A model generated the notes under the pieces. That model had not been told where the DNA came from. It made no database searches and was given only the letters and a program-made list of their open reading frames with translations. Of a DNA stretch of 64,000 bases, positions 52,905 through 62,072 are shown in pieces (positions within the stretch are counted from its first letter, which is position 1; every line of letters starts with the position of its first letter). Origin of the DNA: Aquamicrobium sp. (lineage in GTDB: Bacteria; Pseudomonadota; Alphaproteobacteria; Rhizobiales; Rhizobiaceae); assembly GCA_019739225.1 (NCBI GenBank), contig JAHHDT010000001.1:930001-994000 (forward strand), in the 5' to 3' direction. The position numbers were made by a program, and so were the translations under genes.

Positions 52905-53837
52905 TTGAAGGTGAGGAAATATTTCTGGCCCGTCGTCGGCGTCGCCGCCGTGGCCTTCTCGATCTGGCTTCTCTATCACGAGTTGCGAGGCTTTTCGGTC
53001 GACGCCCTGTGGGGCAGCCTCGTGGCGATCTCGGCCAGGGACTGGATTCTGGCGGCCGCGGCAACGCTGCTCGCCTACGCCGCACTGGCCGGCTACGACC
53101 ACCTGGCGCTGCTGCACCTGAAACGCAACGTCGGCTGGACCTACATCACGCTCTGTTCCTTCACCACCTATGCGCTGTCCCACAACATCGGCGCGTCGGT
53201 CGTCTCGGGCTCTGTGGTGCGATACCGGGCCTACAGCGCCAAGGGGCTGGGTGCCGCCGAAGTCGGCGTCCTCGTCGCGTTCTGCTCCTTCACCTTTGCG
53301 CTGGGCACGATCATGCTCGCCGGGTTCGTCCTCATCCTGGAGCCTGGACTGGCCGAGCGCTTCGTCGACGTGCTCCCGATGGAAGCCTCGGCGGCCACCG
53401 GTCTGCTGCTGCTTGCCCTCGTGCTGCTCTACGTCATCGGAAGCGCGCTGCACCTCAAGCCGCTCAGGCTCGGCAGCTTCGAAATTCACTATCCGCGCCT
53501 GCCGATCGTTGCGCGCCAGCTCGTGGTTGCGCCGCTTGAACTCATCGGCGCCGCCGCCATCATCTATTTCGCACTGCCGGAAGCCGGAAATCCGGGTTTC
53601 ATGATCGTGCTCGGCATATTCCTGGTGTCGTTCTCGGCCGCCCTGCTTTCGCATGCGCCGGGTGGGCTGGGCGTTCTCGAGCTGGTGTTCATCACCGGCC
53701 TGTCGGATATGGATCCCGCCGATGTTCTGGCGGCCCTGCTCGTCTTCAGGCTGCTCTACCTGATCATACCCTTCATCATTGCCCTGTTTGTGGTTCTGGC
53801 TTTCGAGCGGACGCAGCTTGCGCATCAGAAGGAATGA
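52905..53837 (+). CDS. UPF0104 / lysylphosphatidylglycerol synthetase-type membrane protein (YbhN-like)
   Basis: A 310-residue membrane protein with about eight segments. The family stretch YALSHNIGASVVSGSVVRYRAY near 85, FSAALLSHAPGGLGVLELVF near 245 and the start VRKYFWPVVGVAAVAFSIWL fit UPF0104, which equals the membrane part of MprF without the catalytic domain. I use TTG 52905 because AAGGGGAG is six bases upstream; no ATG fits. It may move lipids or support envelope synthesis. The 3' end overlaps the convergent DUF502 gene by 62 bp. Confidence 0.77.
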   Translation: MKVRKYFWPVVGVAAVAFSIWLLYHELRGFSVDALWGSLVAISARDWILAAAATLLAYAALAGYDHLALLHLKRNVGWTYITLCSFTTYALSHNIGASVVSGSVVRYRAYSAKGLGAAEVGVLVAFCSFTFALGTIMLAGFVLILEPGLAERFVDVLPMEASAATGLLLLALVLLYVIGSALHLKPLRLGSFEIHYPRLPIVARQLVVAPLELIGAAAIIYFALPEAGNPGFMIVLGIFLVSFSAALLSHAPGGLGVLELVFITGLSDMDPADVLAALLVFRLLYLIIPFIIALFVVLAFERTQLAHQKE

Positions 53838-54495
53838 CGGGACGACGCATATCCTCGTGCCAGTCGATGGGGAACGTGTCGGGCGACATCGAGCCACCCG
53901 ATACGATGAAGGCCATCGCGTCGTTCTTGCTCCAGTCCAACCATGTCAGCCGCGAGGTCGGCACGATCTCCACGAATCCGGAGGTGGGATTGGGCGTCGT
54001 CGGCACATAGACAGTGGCCAATTCGGGCTGGTCCTCGGTCGCCGGAAAGATGCGGGTGACGATGCCCACCACGCGCATGTCCCGTGAAGGAAACTCTATC
54101 AGCACCACGCGCTGCCCGGACGGCGAGCCGTCACCTCCCATGGAGCGGATCAACGTGCGTGTCGCGCCGTAGATGGTGCGGGCCAGCGGAACCGCGTCCA
54201 CCAGCCTGTCGACCATGCCGAGAAAGCGCCGTCCCACCACGGCGTTGGCAATCCTGCCGAGCACATACAGGAAGATCAGCACCAGCAGCAACGCCAGGCC
54301 CGATTGGAACCAGCCTGCCAGAATGAGATCGGCGATCTCGGGCGAGGTCGGCCGCACCATGCCGGAAAGCGCCAGTGTTGCCGGACGCCCCGTCCAGATC
54401 AGCATGTCGACCACGAACCAGACGATCCACACCGTGACGAAGAGCGGGATGACCGTCAGCACTCCGGTGATGATGTGGCGGGTGATCGATTGCAT
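53776..54495 (-). CDS. DUF502 membrane protein
   Basis: 239 residues. Two membrane segments (about 8-30 and 60-85) precede a soluble domain. SITRHIITGVLTVIPLFVTVWIVW, VPLARTIYGATRTL near 102, YVPTTPNPTSGFVEIVP near 165 and the late FIVSGGSM are DUF502 hallmarks. Function is unknown; the family is widespread in Gram-negative bacteria. It follows mnhG by 29 bp on the same strand, so it may belong to the antiporter transcript. Its last 62 bp overlap the convergent gene. Confidence 0.82.
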   Translation of the reverse strand: MQSITRHIITGVLTVIPLFVTVWIVWFVVDMLIWTGRPATLALSGMVRPTSPEIADLILAGWFQSGLALLLVLIFLYVLGRIANAVVGRRFLGMVDRLVDAVPLARTIYGATRTLIRSMGGDGSPSGQRVVLIEFPSRDMRVVGIVTRIFPATEDQPELATVYVPTTPNPTSGFVEIVPTSRLTWLDWSKNDAMAFIVSGGSMSPDTFPIDWHEDMRRPVIPSDAQAASARKPEPQTGQ

Positions 54496-54524
54496 CGTGC
54501 CTGTCCCGTTCCCGGTTTCGTGGC

Positions 54525-54911
54525 CTATTCGTCGACGGCCGCGCCCTGCTCGATTACCCCCTTGGGCGGATCCATCGCCGGCACTTCGGGATTGCCTTCC
54601 GCCCTGTCGCGATAGAGCGCGGCGCGCCCCAGCAGCATCAGGGTCACCGGCGTCGTGATCGTAACAAATATCCCGATCAGAAGCTCATGGAAGACCGGTC
54701 GCGACTGCAGCACGCTGAAGCAGATCATCGATGCGATCAGGATCGCCGCCGCCCCCCAACTCGTGCCGAGCGTCGGCGCGTGCAGACGGTCGTAGAACGA
54801 TCCCAGCCGATAGAAGCCGAAGGAGCCGATCAGCGTCAGCCCCGCTCCGATCAGCAGGAAGATGGAGACCAGCACAGAGGCCCACAGTGGCAGCTCGGCG
54901 ATGTGGCTCAT
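54525..54911 (-). CDS. mnhG: Monovalent cation/proton antiporter subunit G
   Basis: A 128-residue protein with three membrane segments. LIGAGLTLIGSFGFYRLGSFYDRLHAPTLGTSWG is the MnhG/PhaG signature (in parts: FYDRLHAPTLGTSWG). It is the last of six antiporter genes, overlapping mnhF by four bases. The acidic, Pro-containing C-terminus (EGNPEVPAMDPPKG) is an extra tail. Confidence 0.9.
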   Translation of the reverse strand: MSHIAELPLWASVLVSIFLLIGAGLTLIGSFGFYRLGSFYDRLHAPTLGTSWGAAAILIASMICFSVLQSRPVFHELLIGIFVTITTPVTLMLLGRAALYRDRAEGNPEVPAMDPPKGVIEQGAAVDE

Positions 54912-55189
54912 TCGATCACCTCGCCCCGCATCAGGAACTTGGCCAGCGCCACCGTTGCCACGAAGCCGAAGACTGCGATGATCAGCGACACCTCGAAATA
55001 CAGCGTGTTGCCCGTGCGGATTCCGAAAACAAGCAGCATCAGCATCGAATTCACATAGAGCGTATCAAGCCCGAGCACGCGATCCTGCGCGCGTGGTCCG
55101 CGCATCATCCGCACCATCGCGAGCGCCATGGCTACAGCGAGCGCCATCTGTGCGATCGTGACTGCCAGGGTGAGTATCGCGACGCTCAT
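54908..55189 (-). CDS. mnhF: Monovalent cation/proton antiporter subunit F
   Basis: A 93-residue protein with three membrane segments. MALAMVRMMRGPRAQDRVLGLD and the following TLYVNSMLMLLVF are typical of MnhF/PhaF (GP..DR motif). ATG 55189 overlaps the mnhE stop by ATGA. A structural subunit needed for assembly of the Mrp complex. Confidence 0.9.
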   Translation of the reverse strand: MSVAILTLAVTIAQMALAVAMALAMVRMMRGPRAQDRVLGLDTLYVNSMLMLLVFGIRTGNTLYFEVSLIIAVFGFVATVALAKFLMRGEVIE

Positions 55190-55671
55190 TCGAATATCTC
55201 CATCAACAGGTGCTCGTAGCGCGTCTTGATGAGCTCGTACCACGTCTCCTCATCCACGAGATCGAAGACGTGAAGCAACAGCGTCCCGCGGGCGGCATTG
55301 TAGTCGAGCCAGGCGGTGCCCGGCGTGGCCGTCAGGATGACCGCCAGAACCGCAAGCCCTGTCGGGTCGCGCAAGTCGAGCGGGATCGTCATGAAGCCCG
55401 AGGTGTTCGGTCTCCGCGACCCTTGCAGGATGATGCGGGCCACGTCGATGTTCGAGCGCACTATATCGTAAAGCACGGTCACGATCAGCTTGCCGATCAG
55501 GTCCCAGCGCCGCAGGCGCGGCTTCGCGGGATGCAGCGCCGCCATGCCTTGCGCCGCGACAAGCGCGACCGCCAATCCGACGATGAACTGCCCGAGCGAG
55601 AAGCTCGTCAGCAGCAGCCACATAGCCACCAGCGAGGCGATCAGCAGTGGGTAGGGAAACACCCGGCTCAT
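55186..55671 (-). CDS. mnhE: Monovalent cation/proton antiporter subunit E
   Basis: A 161-residue protein. Two N-terminal membrane segments are followed by a cytoplasmic domain; IPLDLRDPTGLAVLAVILTATPG is the MnhE/PhaE mark (in parts: LAVILTATPGTAWLDY). Overlaps at both ends are four bases. Confidence 0.9.
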   Translation of the reverse strand: MSRVFPYPLLIASLVAMWLLLTSFSLGQFIVGLAVALVAAQGMAALHPAKPRLRRWDLIGKLIVTVLYDIVRSNIDVARIILQGSRRPNTSGFMTIPLDLRDPTGLAVLAVILTATPGTAWLDYNAARGTLLLHVFDLVDEETWYELIKTRYEHLLMEIFE

Positions 55672-57311
55672 TCGCCCGCCTCCCGCTCCGGCCGCGATGC
55701 GCGAGGCGCCTCCATCACCCCTTCGATGTAGGATTGCGGCGCGTAGAGGCTGGTCGCGGTCGCCTCCATGTAGCGCATCACCGGCCCGGCCTGGGTCGTC
55801 AAGGCCAACGTCAGGATGAGCAGCGCTACAACCGGCGCGATCTCGACCAGCAGCACGCGCGGCACACGCACCTCCAGCGGCGCCCAGAACGTGCGTATGC
55901 CCGCCCGACTCATGGAGATGAGCGCGGCAAGGCCCGATACGATCAACATCGCCACCAGCCACCAGGCGCTCGGCGTTATCGCGCCGCCTTCTCCGAACCC
56001 GTCGGGGTTGAGCATCGCCGTGAGCATCGCGAACTTGGCCACGAAGCCTGACAGCGGTGGCAGCCCTGCAAGCAGGATGGCGCAGGCTCCGAAGCTGATC
56101 CCGAGGATTGCGAGCGTGCCGGGGATGGATACGCCGACAACCTCTTCCTCCTCCTCGTCGTCGCCATCCTCGCCGAATGCCTCCATGGTGACGGCCAGCA
56201 CGTTTGCGATCGAATCCTGGCCACGTTCGACCAGTTCGATCAACAGGAAGAAGGCCGCGATGGCGAGCGTCGAGGATACGAGATAGAAGAGCGCGCCGGC
56301 CGTCACCTCCACCTGCAGCAGGCCCATCGTCGCCAGCAGGGTGCCCGACGAGACGAGCACCGAGAAGCCGGCAAGCCGCCCCAGCGCCTGCGAAGCCAGA
56401 ACGCCGAACGTGCCGAACGCGATCGTCGCCATCCCGCCCATGAAAAGCAGCCACGAGCCGAAGCCCGGCGAACTGTCGGGTGTTTCGACGAAGAACAGCA
56501 GCGACAGCCTCAGGATCACATAGACGCCCACCTTGCTGAGGATCGCAAAAAGCGCGGCAACGGGTGCGGGCGCAGCCGTATAGGTCGTCGGCAGCCAGAA
56601 CGACAGCGGCCACATGCCCGCCTTGATGAGGAAGGCCACCCCGAGAACGGCCGCCCCCGTTTCGAGGAAGATGCGGCTGCCGGGGTTGACCAGCGGGATC
56701 TGCACCGCCAGGTCGGCCATGTTGAGCGTGCCGGTCGTGCCGTAGATCAGCGCCACGCCGATGAGGAACAGCAGCGCCGACACCAGGTTGATGGCGATGT
56801 AGTGCAGGCCGGCCTTGACGCGCTGCGTGCCCGAACTGTGCAGCATCAGCCCGTAGGAAGCGGCCAGCATCACCTCGAAGAAGACGAACAGGTTGAAGAG
56901 GTCGCCCGTCAGGAACGCGCCGTTCAGCCCCATCAGCAGGAACATGAACAGCGTGTGGAAATTCGGACCCGCACGATGCCAGCGGCCGATCGAGAACACC
57001 AGTGACGGGATCGCCAGAAGGCTCGTCAGCACCAGCATCATCGCCGAGAGCCGGTCGAGCACCAGGTTGATCGCGATGGGCGACGGCCAGTTGCCGAGCA
57101 GATAGACGATCACCTGGCCCTGGTCGGGCGTGCCGTCCCCGTGCGCCATGCGCAGCAGCGCCAGCGAAATCGCCAGCAGGGCGACCGACGTCAGGATCGA
57201 CACCGTCGCCTTCAGCAGGCGCTCGCGATCGTCGAAGAACAGCAGCAGCGCGCCCGCTACCAGCGGCAGCAGGATCGGCGCGATGACGAGGTGCTGGGGC
57301 GCGACGCTCAT
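55668..57311 (-). CDS. mnhD: Monovalent cation/proton antiporter subunit D (NuoN-like)
   Basis: A 547-residue polytopic protein of the NADH-dehydrogenase ND2/ND4/ND5 family with about 14 segments. The proton-channel Glu/Lys region shows GLNGAFLTGDLFNLFVFFEVML near 95 (in parts: GDLFNLFVFFEVML) and AFLIKAGMWPLSFWLP near 200. The start overlaps mnhC by four bases. Oddity: an acidic loop, EAFGEDGDDEEEEEVVGVS, near residue 380, not usual in the family. Confidence 0.92.
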   Translation of the reverse strand: MSVAPQHLVIAPILLPLVAGALLLFFDDRERLLKATVSILTSVALLAISLALLRMAHGDGTPDQGQVIVYLLGNWPSPIAINLVLDRLSAMMLVLTSLLAIPSLVFSIGRWHRAGPNFHTLFMFLLMGLNGAFLTGDLFNLFVFFEVMLAASYGLMLHSSGTQRVKAGLHYIAINLVSALLFLIGVALIYGTTGTLNMADLAVQIPLVNPGSRIFLETGAAVLGVAFLIKAGMWPLSFWLPTTYTAAPAPVAALFAILSKVGVYVILRLSLLFFVETPDSSPGFGSWLLFMGGMATIAFGTFGVLASQALGRLAGFSVLVSSGTLLATMGLLQVEVTAGALFYLVSSTLAIAAFFLLIELVERGQDSIANVLAVTMEAFGEDGDDEEEEEVVGVSIPGTLAILGISFGACAILLAGLPPLSGFVAKFAMLTAMLNPDGFGEGGAITPSAWWLVAMLIVSGLAALISMSRAGIRTFWAPLEVRVPRVLLVEIAPVVALLILTLALTTQAGPVMRYMEATATSLYAPQSYIEGVMEAPRASRPEREAGE

Positions 57312-57652
57312 CGCTCGGGCTCCCTGCCGTCGACGTGGTCGGTGCCGGTGAGGCCGCGTGCCGCCAGCAGCACCACCAGGAACAGCGCCGTGGTCGCAAA
57401 GCCGATGACGATGGCCGTCAGCACCAGCGCCTGCGGCACCGGGTCGACGAAGGCCGAGGGATCGACCTCGACCGAGGTGTCGATCACCGGCGCAAGCCTG
57501 TTGGTAAGGCGCCCCATCGAGAAGATGAACAGGTTCACCGCATAGGACAGGAGCGCCAGACCGATGACCACCTGATAGGTGCGCGGCCGCTGGATCAGCC
57601 AGACGCCCGAGCCGACGAGGAGGCCGATGCCGAGGGAGAGCGTCAGTTCCAT
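57308..57652 (-). CDS. mnhC: Monovalent cation/proton antiporter subunit C (NuoK-like)
   Basis: A 114-residue NuoK-like protein with three segments: SLGIGLLVGSGVWLIQR, VVIGLALLSYAVNLFIF and PVPQALVLTAIVIGFATTALFLV (the PQALVLTAIVI motif is diagnostic). One base is shared with the mnhA stop (TGATG). Confidence 0.92.
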   Translation of the reverse strand: MELTLSLGIGLLVGSGVWLIQRPRTYQVVIGLALLSYAVNLFIFSMGRLTNRLAPVIDTSVEVDPSAFVDPVPQALVLTAIVIGFATTALFLVVLLAARGLTGTDHVDGREPER

Positions 57653-60579
57653 CAGACGAACTCCTCTTCCGGCTCTTCTGCCTTAGTCGCCTCGATCGCC
57701 CGGGCGCGATGGCTGCGGATCGACTGGTGCGCGATGGCGATGAGGATCAGCACGGTTGCGCCGACGACCAGCGAGAAAACGCCGAGATCGAACAGCAGCG
57801 CCGTGGCCGTCGGCACTTTGCCGATGAAGGGAATCTCCGTGTACTGGAAATAGGACGTGAGGAACGGGAAGCCGAACAGCCACGAACCGATGCCGGTGAA
57901 GGCCGCCATCAGCAGGCCGAAGCCGATCCAGCGCACCGGCAGGATGCGCAGCCTGTCTTCCACCCAGCGGGTACCGCCGGCCAGATATTGCAGCAGGAAG
58001 CCGATCGCCATGGCAATGCCGGCCGCGAAGCCGCCGCCCGGCAGGTCGTGCCCGCGCAGGAAAAGATATGCCGCCAGCAGGATCGTGACCGGGAACATCC
58101 ACTGCATGATAACCGACGGGATCGTCAGGTAGTCGCGCACGGTTTCACCGACCTCCCGGTCGGAGCGGTCGTCGTCGTATGCGTCCTGGATGCGCTGCTG
58201 CTCGGGGACGCCGATGCTTTCCGCGGCCGGGCGGAAGCGTCGCAGCAGGGCGAAGACGGTCAGCGCAACGATGCCCAGCACGACGATCTCGCCGAACGTG
58301 TCGAAGCCGCGGAAATCGACGAGGATCACATTGACGACGTTGGTGCCGCCCCCTTCCGGATAGGCGTTGAGCAGGAAGTATTCCGAGATCGATTCAGGCC
58401 ACGGCGTCGTCATCATCACGTAGGAGACGAAGGCCATGCCTGCGCCGCATGCGACTGCCAGCCCGAAATCCCGATGCCGGCGCATGCGCCCGATCGAGGT
58501 CGTCGCGTTGTCGACCTGTTCGATGCGCTTGGGCAGCCAGCGCAGGCCGAGCAGGATAAGCACGGTCGTCACGATCTCGACCAGAAGCTGCGTCAGCGCG
58601 AGGTCCGGCGCGGAAAACCAGACGAAGGTAATGCAGGTGACGATGCCCGCACCGCCCATGAGCACCAGCGCTGCGAGCCGGTGGTACTTGGCCTTGTAGG
58701 CGGCACCCAGCGCGCAGATGCCGCCGACCACCCAGATCGCCGCGAAGACCGGGTCGATGCCGGCCAGGCTCGGCGTCTCGGGCACGTAGCCTGCGCGAAC
58801 CACCGGCCACGCCCCGGCTACGAGCGCCAGGAACACGACGAGCCGCAGTTGCGGCTGCAGCCGCCGTGTGCCGAAGGCCGACTCCATCCAGCGCGCCCAG
58901 CGCCAGGAGATGGTGACGAGAATGCGCTCGAAGATGCGCTGGCCCTTGAGGTTGCGCAGGAACGGCGTTCCGTCTTCGCAGGTCGCCAGGTAGCGGCGCA
59001 GCGCCAGGTAGAGAAAGATGCCGCCAACGAAGGCAAGCAGGCTCATGACCAGCGGCATGTTGAAGCCATGCCAGACGGACAGGCTGTAGGTCGGCGTGCG
59101 ATCGCCCAGCACGGCAACCACGGCGGCGTGCAGATACGGCCCGACGGTGATCCCCGGCACGATGCCGACGATCAGGCAGACCAGCACCAGCACTTCGATC
59201 GGCACCCGCATCCAGTGCGGTGGCTCGTGCGGCTCGCGCGGCAGGTCGACGGGCTTGGGGCCGAAGAAGACGGTATGGATGAAACGGACCGAGTATGTCA
59301 CGGCAAACGCGCCGGCAATGGTCGCGGCGTATGGCGTCAGCCCGTCCAGCATCGAACCGTGGTGCTGTTCGAGCGTCTCGGCGAAGAACATTTCCTTCGA
59401 AAGGAAGCCGTTGAGCAGCGGCACGCCAGCCATCGCGGCACTTGCAACCATGGCCAGGGTCGCCGTGATCGGCATGAAGGTGATCAGCCCTGACAGCTTG
59501 CGCATGTCGCGGGTGCCCGCTTCGTGGTCGATAATGCCGGCGGCCATGAACAGCGAAGCCTTGAAGGTCGCGTGGTTCATCATGTGGAAGATCGCGGCGA
59601 CGGCGGCCAGCGGGCTGCCCAGGCTCAGCAGCGTCGTGATGAGGCCGAGATGGCTGATCGTCGAATAGGCGAGCAGCCCTTTCAGGTCCTGCTGGAAGAT
59701 CGCGAAGAACGCGCCGATCAGCAGCGTGCTCATGCCCGCCAGGCCGACAAGGAAGAACCACTCATCGGTCCCCGACAGCACCGGCCATAGCCGCGCCAGC
59801 AGGAAGACGCCGGCCTTCACCATAGTCGCCGAATGCAGGTAGGCCGACACCGGCGTGGGCGCAGCCATGGCGTTGGGCAGCCAGAAATGGAACGGAAACT
59901 GCGCGCTCTTGGTCAGCGCCCCCATCAGGATGAGCAGGAGGGCCGGCGTGTAGAGGTCATGGTCGCGGATGAGGTTGCCCGAGGCGAGCACGTCGTCGAG
60001 TTCGTAGCTGCCGACGATATGGCCGATGATGATGATACCGACGAGCAGGCACAGCCCGCCCACGCCGGTGATTGTCAGCGCCATGCGCGCGCCGTCACGC
60101 GCCGCCGCGTTGTGGTGCCAGTAGCCGATCAGCAGGAACGAGAAGATGCTGGTCAGCTCCCAGAAGATCGCCATCACGATCAGGTTGCCGGAGATGACCA
60201 TGCCCTGCATGGCGCCCATGAACGCCAGGAAAAAGGAGAAGAAGCGCGGTACCGGATCCTTCGGCGACATGTAGTAGCGCGCGTAGAGCACGACCAGAAA
60301 ACCGATGCCGGTAATCAGCATCGAGAACATCCAGGCGAAGCCGTCCATCCTCAGCGTGAAATTCAGCCCGAACTCCGGCAGCCACTCGACCTGCCGGCGC
60401 ACGACGCCGCCGTCCGCGATCGACGGGAACAGCGAGGCGGTTACCGCGAACGCCACGATGGTCAAACCGCCAGAGAGCCACGCCTCTGCGTTGCGGGCGT
60501 TGCCCGGCAGCATCGCCGCCAGTGCGCTGCCCATGAAAGGCAGCAAAATCAGGAGCAAGAGCAGGTTTGCTTCGGTCAT
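57652..60579 (-). CDS. mnhA: Monovalent cation/proton antiporter subunit A, fused A and B (PhaA type)
   Basis: About 975 residues. The N-terminal 600 residues are a NuoL-like antiporter module (GMVISGNLIVMAIFWELTS, ATMVKAGVFLLARLWPVL, HMMNHATFKASLFM, with the channel Glu, Lys and His sites). The MrpA C-terminal extension follows (about 600-800; DLALTQLLVEIVTTVLILLG), and residues 820-960 are an MnhB domain (FLRGHDLPGGGFAAGIAMAI). The fused form is the rhizobial PhaA arrangement (group 2 Mrp). I take ATG 60579, since the segment before it is not membrane-like. The operon exports Na+ or K+ in exchange for H+, supporting pH and salt tolerance. Confidence 0.93.
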   Translation of the reverse strand: MTEANLLLLLILLPFMGSALAAMLPGNARNAEAWLSGGLTIVAFAVTASLFPSIADGGVVRRQVEWLPEFGLNFTLRMDGFAWMFSMLITGIGFLVVLYARYYMSPKDPVPRFFSFFLAFMGAMQGMVISGNLIVMAIFWELTSIFSFLLIGYWHHNAAARDGARMALTITGVGGLCLLVGIIIIGHIVGSYELDDVLASGNLIRDHDLYTPALLLILMGALTKSAQFPFHFWLPNAMAAPTPVSAYLHSATMVKAGVFLLARLWPVLSGTDEWFFLVGLAGMSTLLIGAFFAIFQQDLKGLLAYSTISHLGLITTLLSLGSPLAAVAAIFHMMNHATFKASLFMAAGIIDHEAGTRDMRKLSGLITFMPITATLAMVASAAMAGVPLLNGFLSKEMFFAETLEQHHGSMLDGLTPYAATIAGAFAVTYSVRFIHTVFFGPKPVDLPREPHEPPHWMRVPIEVLVLVCLIVGIVPGITVGPYLHAAVVAVLGDRTPTYSLSVWHGFNMPLVMSLLAFVGGIFLYLALRRYLATCEDGTPFLRNLKGQRIFERILVTISWRWARWMESAFGTRRLQPQLRLVVFLALVAGAWPVVRAGYVPETPSLAGIDPVFAAIWVVGGICALGAAYKAKYHRLAALVLMGGAGIVTCITFVWFSAPDLALTQLLVEIVTTVLILLGLRWLPKRIEQVDNATTSIGRMRRHRDFGLAVACGAGMAFVSYVMMTTPWPESISEYFLLNAYPEGGGTNVVNVILVDFRGFDTFGEIVVLGIVALTVFALLRRFRPAAESIGVPEQQRIQDAYDDDRSDREVGETVRDYLTIPSVIMQWMFPVTILLAAYLFLRGHDLPGGGFAAGIAMAIGFLLQYLAGGTRWVEDRLRILPVRWIGFGLLMAAFTGIGSWLFGFPFLTSYFQYTEIPFIGKVPTATALLFDLGVFSLVVGATVLILIAIAHQSIRSHRARAIEATKAEEPEEEFV

Positions 60580-60705
60580 GCACCAAGTTGGTTTGTTCGA
60601 ATCGAGAATGCCGGGCGAACCCGGAGCACACAACTGAAAAGCGGCATTAGGCCCTTCCCCGTCAAGCCGGTAATTTCACACCGCATCGATATGACGCTAT
60701 CGGGT

Positions 60706-60728
60706 GCCCCTGGCGCAACGCCCGGGGC
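60706..60728 (-). terminator. Stem-loop downstream of the AI-2E family gene
   Basis: GCCCC-t-GGCG, a CAA loop, CGCC-c-GGGGC: nine pairs with one mismatch, five bases past the stop of the minus-strand gene. No T run follows, so termination is uncertain. It separates that gene from the antiporter operon. Confidence 0.45.
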
Positions 60729-60733
60729 GCGGA

Positions 60734-61924
60734 TCATCCTGTCGGTGGGGGCGCGGGTGGCCGTGCCTGTACGTGTTCCGGCGGAACGGCGACAGCGGTC
60801 GTTGTGCGCATTTCGTGCAGCCATTCGCGCCAGATCGCCACCAGCAGCGCCATCAGCACCGGGCCGATGAAGAGCCCCAGAAAGCCCATCGTCTTCACCC
60901 CGCCGATGAGACCGAAGAAGGTCGGCAGGAATGGCAGCTTGATGGGCCCGCCCACCAGCCTCGGCCGCAGCGTCTTGTCGACGATGAAGAGCTCGGTCGA
61001 GCCCCACGCAAACAGCGCCACACCCGCAACCGGCGAGCCCGACGCAACAAGATAGATCGAAACCAGCGTGAACGACAGCGGCGCGCCACCCGGCACGAGC
61101 GCCATGACGCCGGTGATAACGCCCAGCGTCACCGGCGAAGGCACGCCGGCTATCCAGTAGGCGATGCCCAGCACGATGCCCTCGCCGATGGCGATCAGCG
61201 TCATGCCCATGACGGTGGAGCTGATGGTTGCCGGCACAACCCGCGAAATCCGCTCCCACCGCATCGGCAGGATGCGCTCCCCCAGCGTATCGAGCTGCGC
61301 GACGAAATTCTCGCCGTCGCGATAGACGAAGAACAGCGCGATCATCATGAACAGCAGCGTCAGGAACAGGTCGAACAGGCCTGTGCCCGCCGCTAGCACG
61401 CCGCGATAGATGCTGCCGATATTGGCGCCGCTGACGATCTGGACCAGCTCGCCGATCGCGCCCGGGTGGCCAATGTAGCGATACCACTGCTGGTCGATCC
61501 ACTCGCCGATGCCCGGAAGTGCCGCCATCCAATCCGGTGTTGCAGAACCTGTGCGGTTGGTCTCGACCGCCCAGTTGAACCATTGGCCGACCTCGGTGAT
61601 CGTGTAGCTGACAGCGATCACGATCGGCACGATCAGGAAGGTGAGGATCAGCAGGATCGCGATCGTCGCGGCGATCGTCCGGTTACCGCCGCAGCGTCGC
61701 AGGATGTCGCGATAGATCGGCCAGCTCGCAAACCCGATCACCATTGCCGCGAGCACAGGCACCAGGAAGCCGTGGAAGAAATAGATGCCGGCTGCGAGCA
61801 CCGCCACCAGCAGCCAGCGCGCGGCCGAAAGCGGCGGGATGAGGCCGATGCGGGAAGACGCGGTGGTGCCCAGCCAGCGCGGCTCCTGCGGTTGTTCGAT
61901 CGGCTTGGCGTCGCTGTGGTTCAT
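60734..61924 (-). CDS. AI-2E family transporter
   Basis: A 396-residue membrane protein with seven to eight segments. FLTLLFMMIALFFVYRDGENF near 205, the following RILPMRW, GITGVMALVPGGAPLSF-like stretch near 300 and FGLIGGVKTMGFLGLFIGPVLMAL near 350 (in parts: VKTMGFLGLFIGPVLMAL) mark the AI-2E exporter / PurR-regulated permease family. Members include the AI-2 exporter TqsA and Na+/H+ antiporters, so a link to the nearby Mnh operon is possible. ATG 61924 is used; a GTG at 62005 would add 27 residues without membrane character. Confidence 0.82.
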   Translation of the reverse strand: MNHSDAKPIEQPQEPRWLGTTASSRIGLIPPLSAARWLLVAVLAAGIYFFHGFLVPVLAAMVIGFASWPIYRDILRRCGGNRTIAATIAILLILTFLIVPIVIAVSYTITEVGQWFNWAVETNRTGSATPDWMAALPGIGEWIDQQWYRYIGHPGAIGELVQIVSGANIGSIYRGVLAAGTGLFDLFLTLLFMMIALFFVYRDGENFVAQLDTLGERILPMRWERISRVVPATISSTVMGMTLIAIGEGIVLGIAYWIAGVPSPVTLGVITGVMALVPGGAPLSFTLVSIYLVASGSPVAGVALFAWGSTELFIVDKTLRPRLVGGPIKLPFLPTFFGLIGGVKTMGFLGLFIGPVLMALLVAIWREWLHEMRTTTAVAVPPEHVQARPPAPPPTG

Positions 61925-62072
61925 CGGCAATGGGCCATCCCGGGATAAGATATCTTTCGACCGGCACGAGGTCTTTGGGCCGTAAGCATATCGGTTGTGT
62001 GACACCCGCTCTCAAGCCGGGTCAAGTCCGATCGTCGCGCCACATGGGCGCCTATCGTCGCGCTCGAGGGTT

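Noticed and set aside
57709-59493. 594-codon plus-strand frame opposite mnhA
   Set aside because: Antisense shadow rich in Arg, Gln and Asp; the minus strand is an obvious antiporter subunit.
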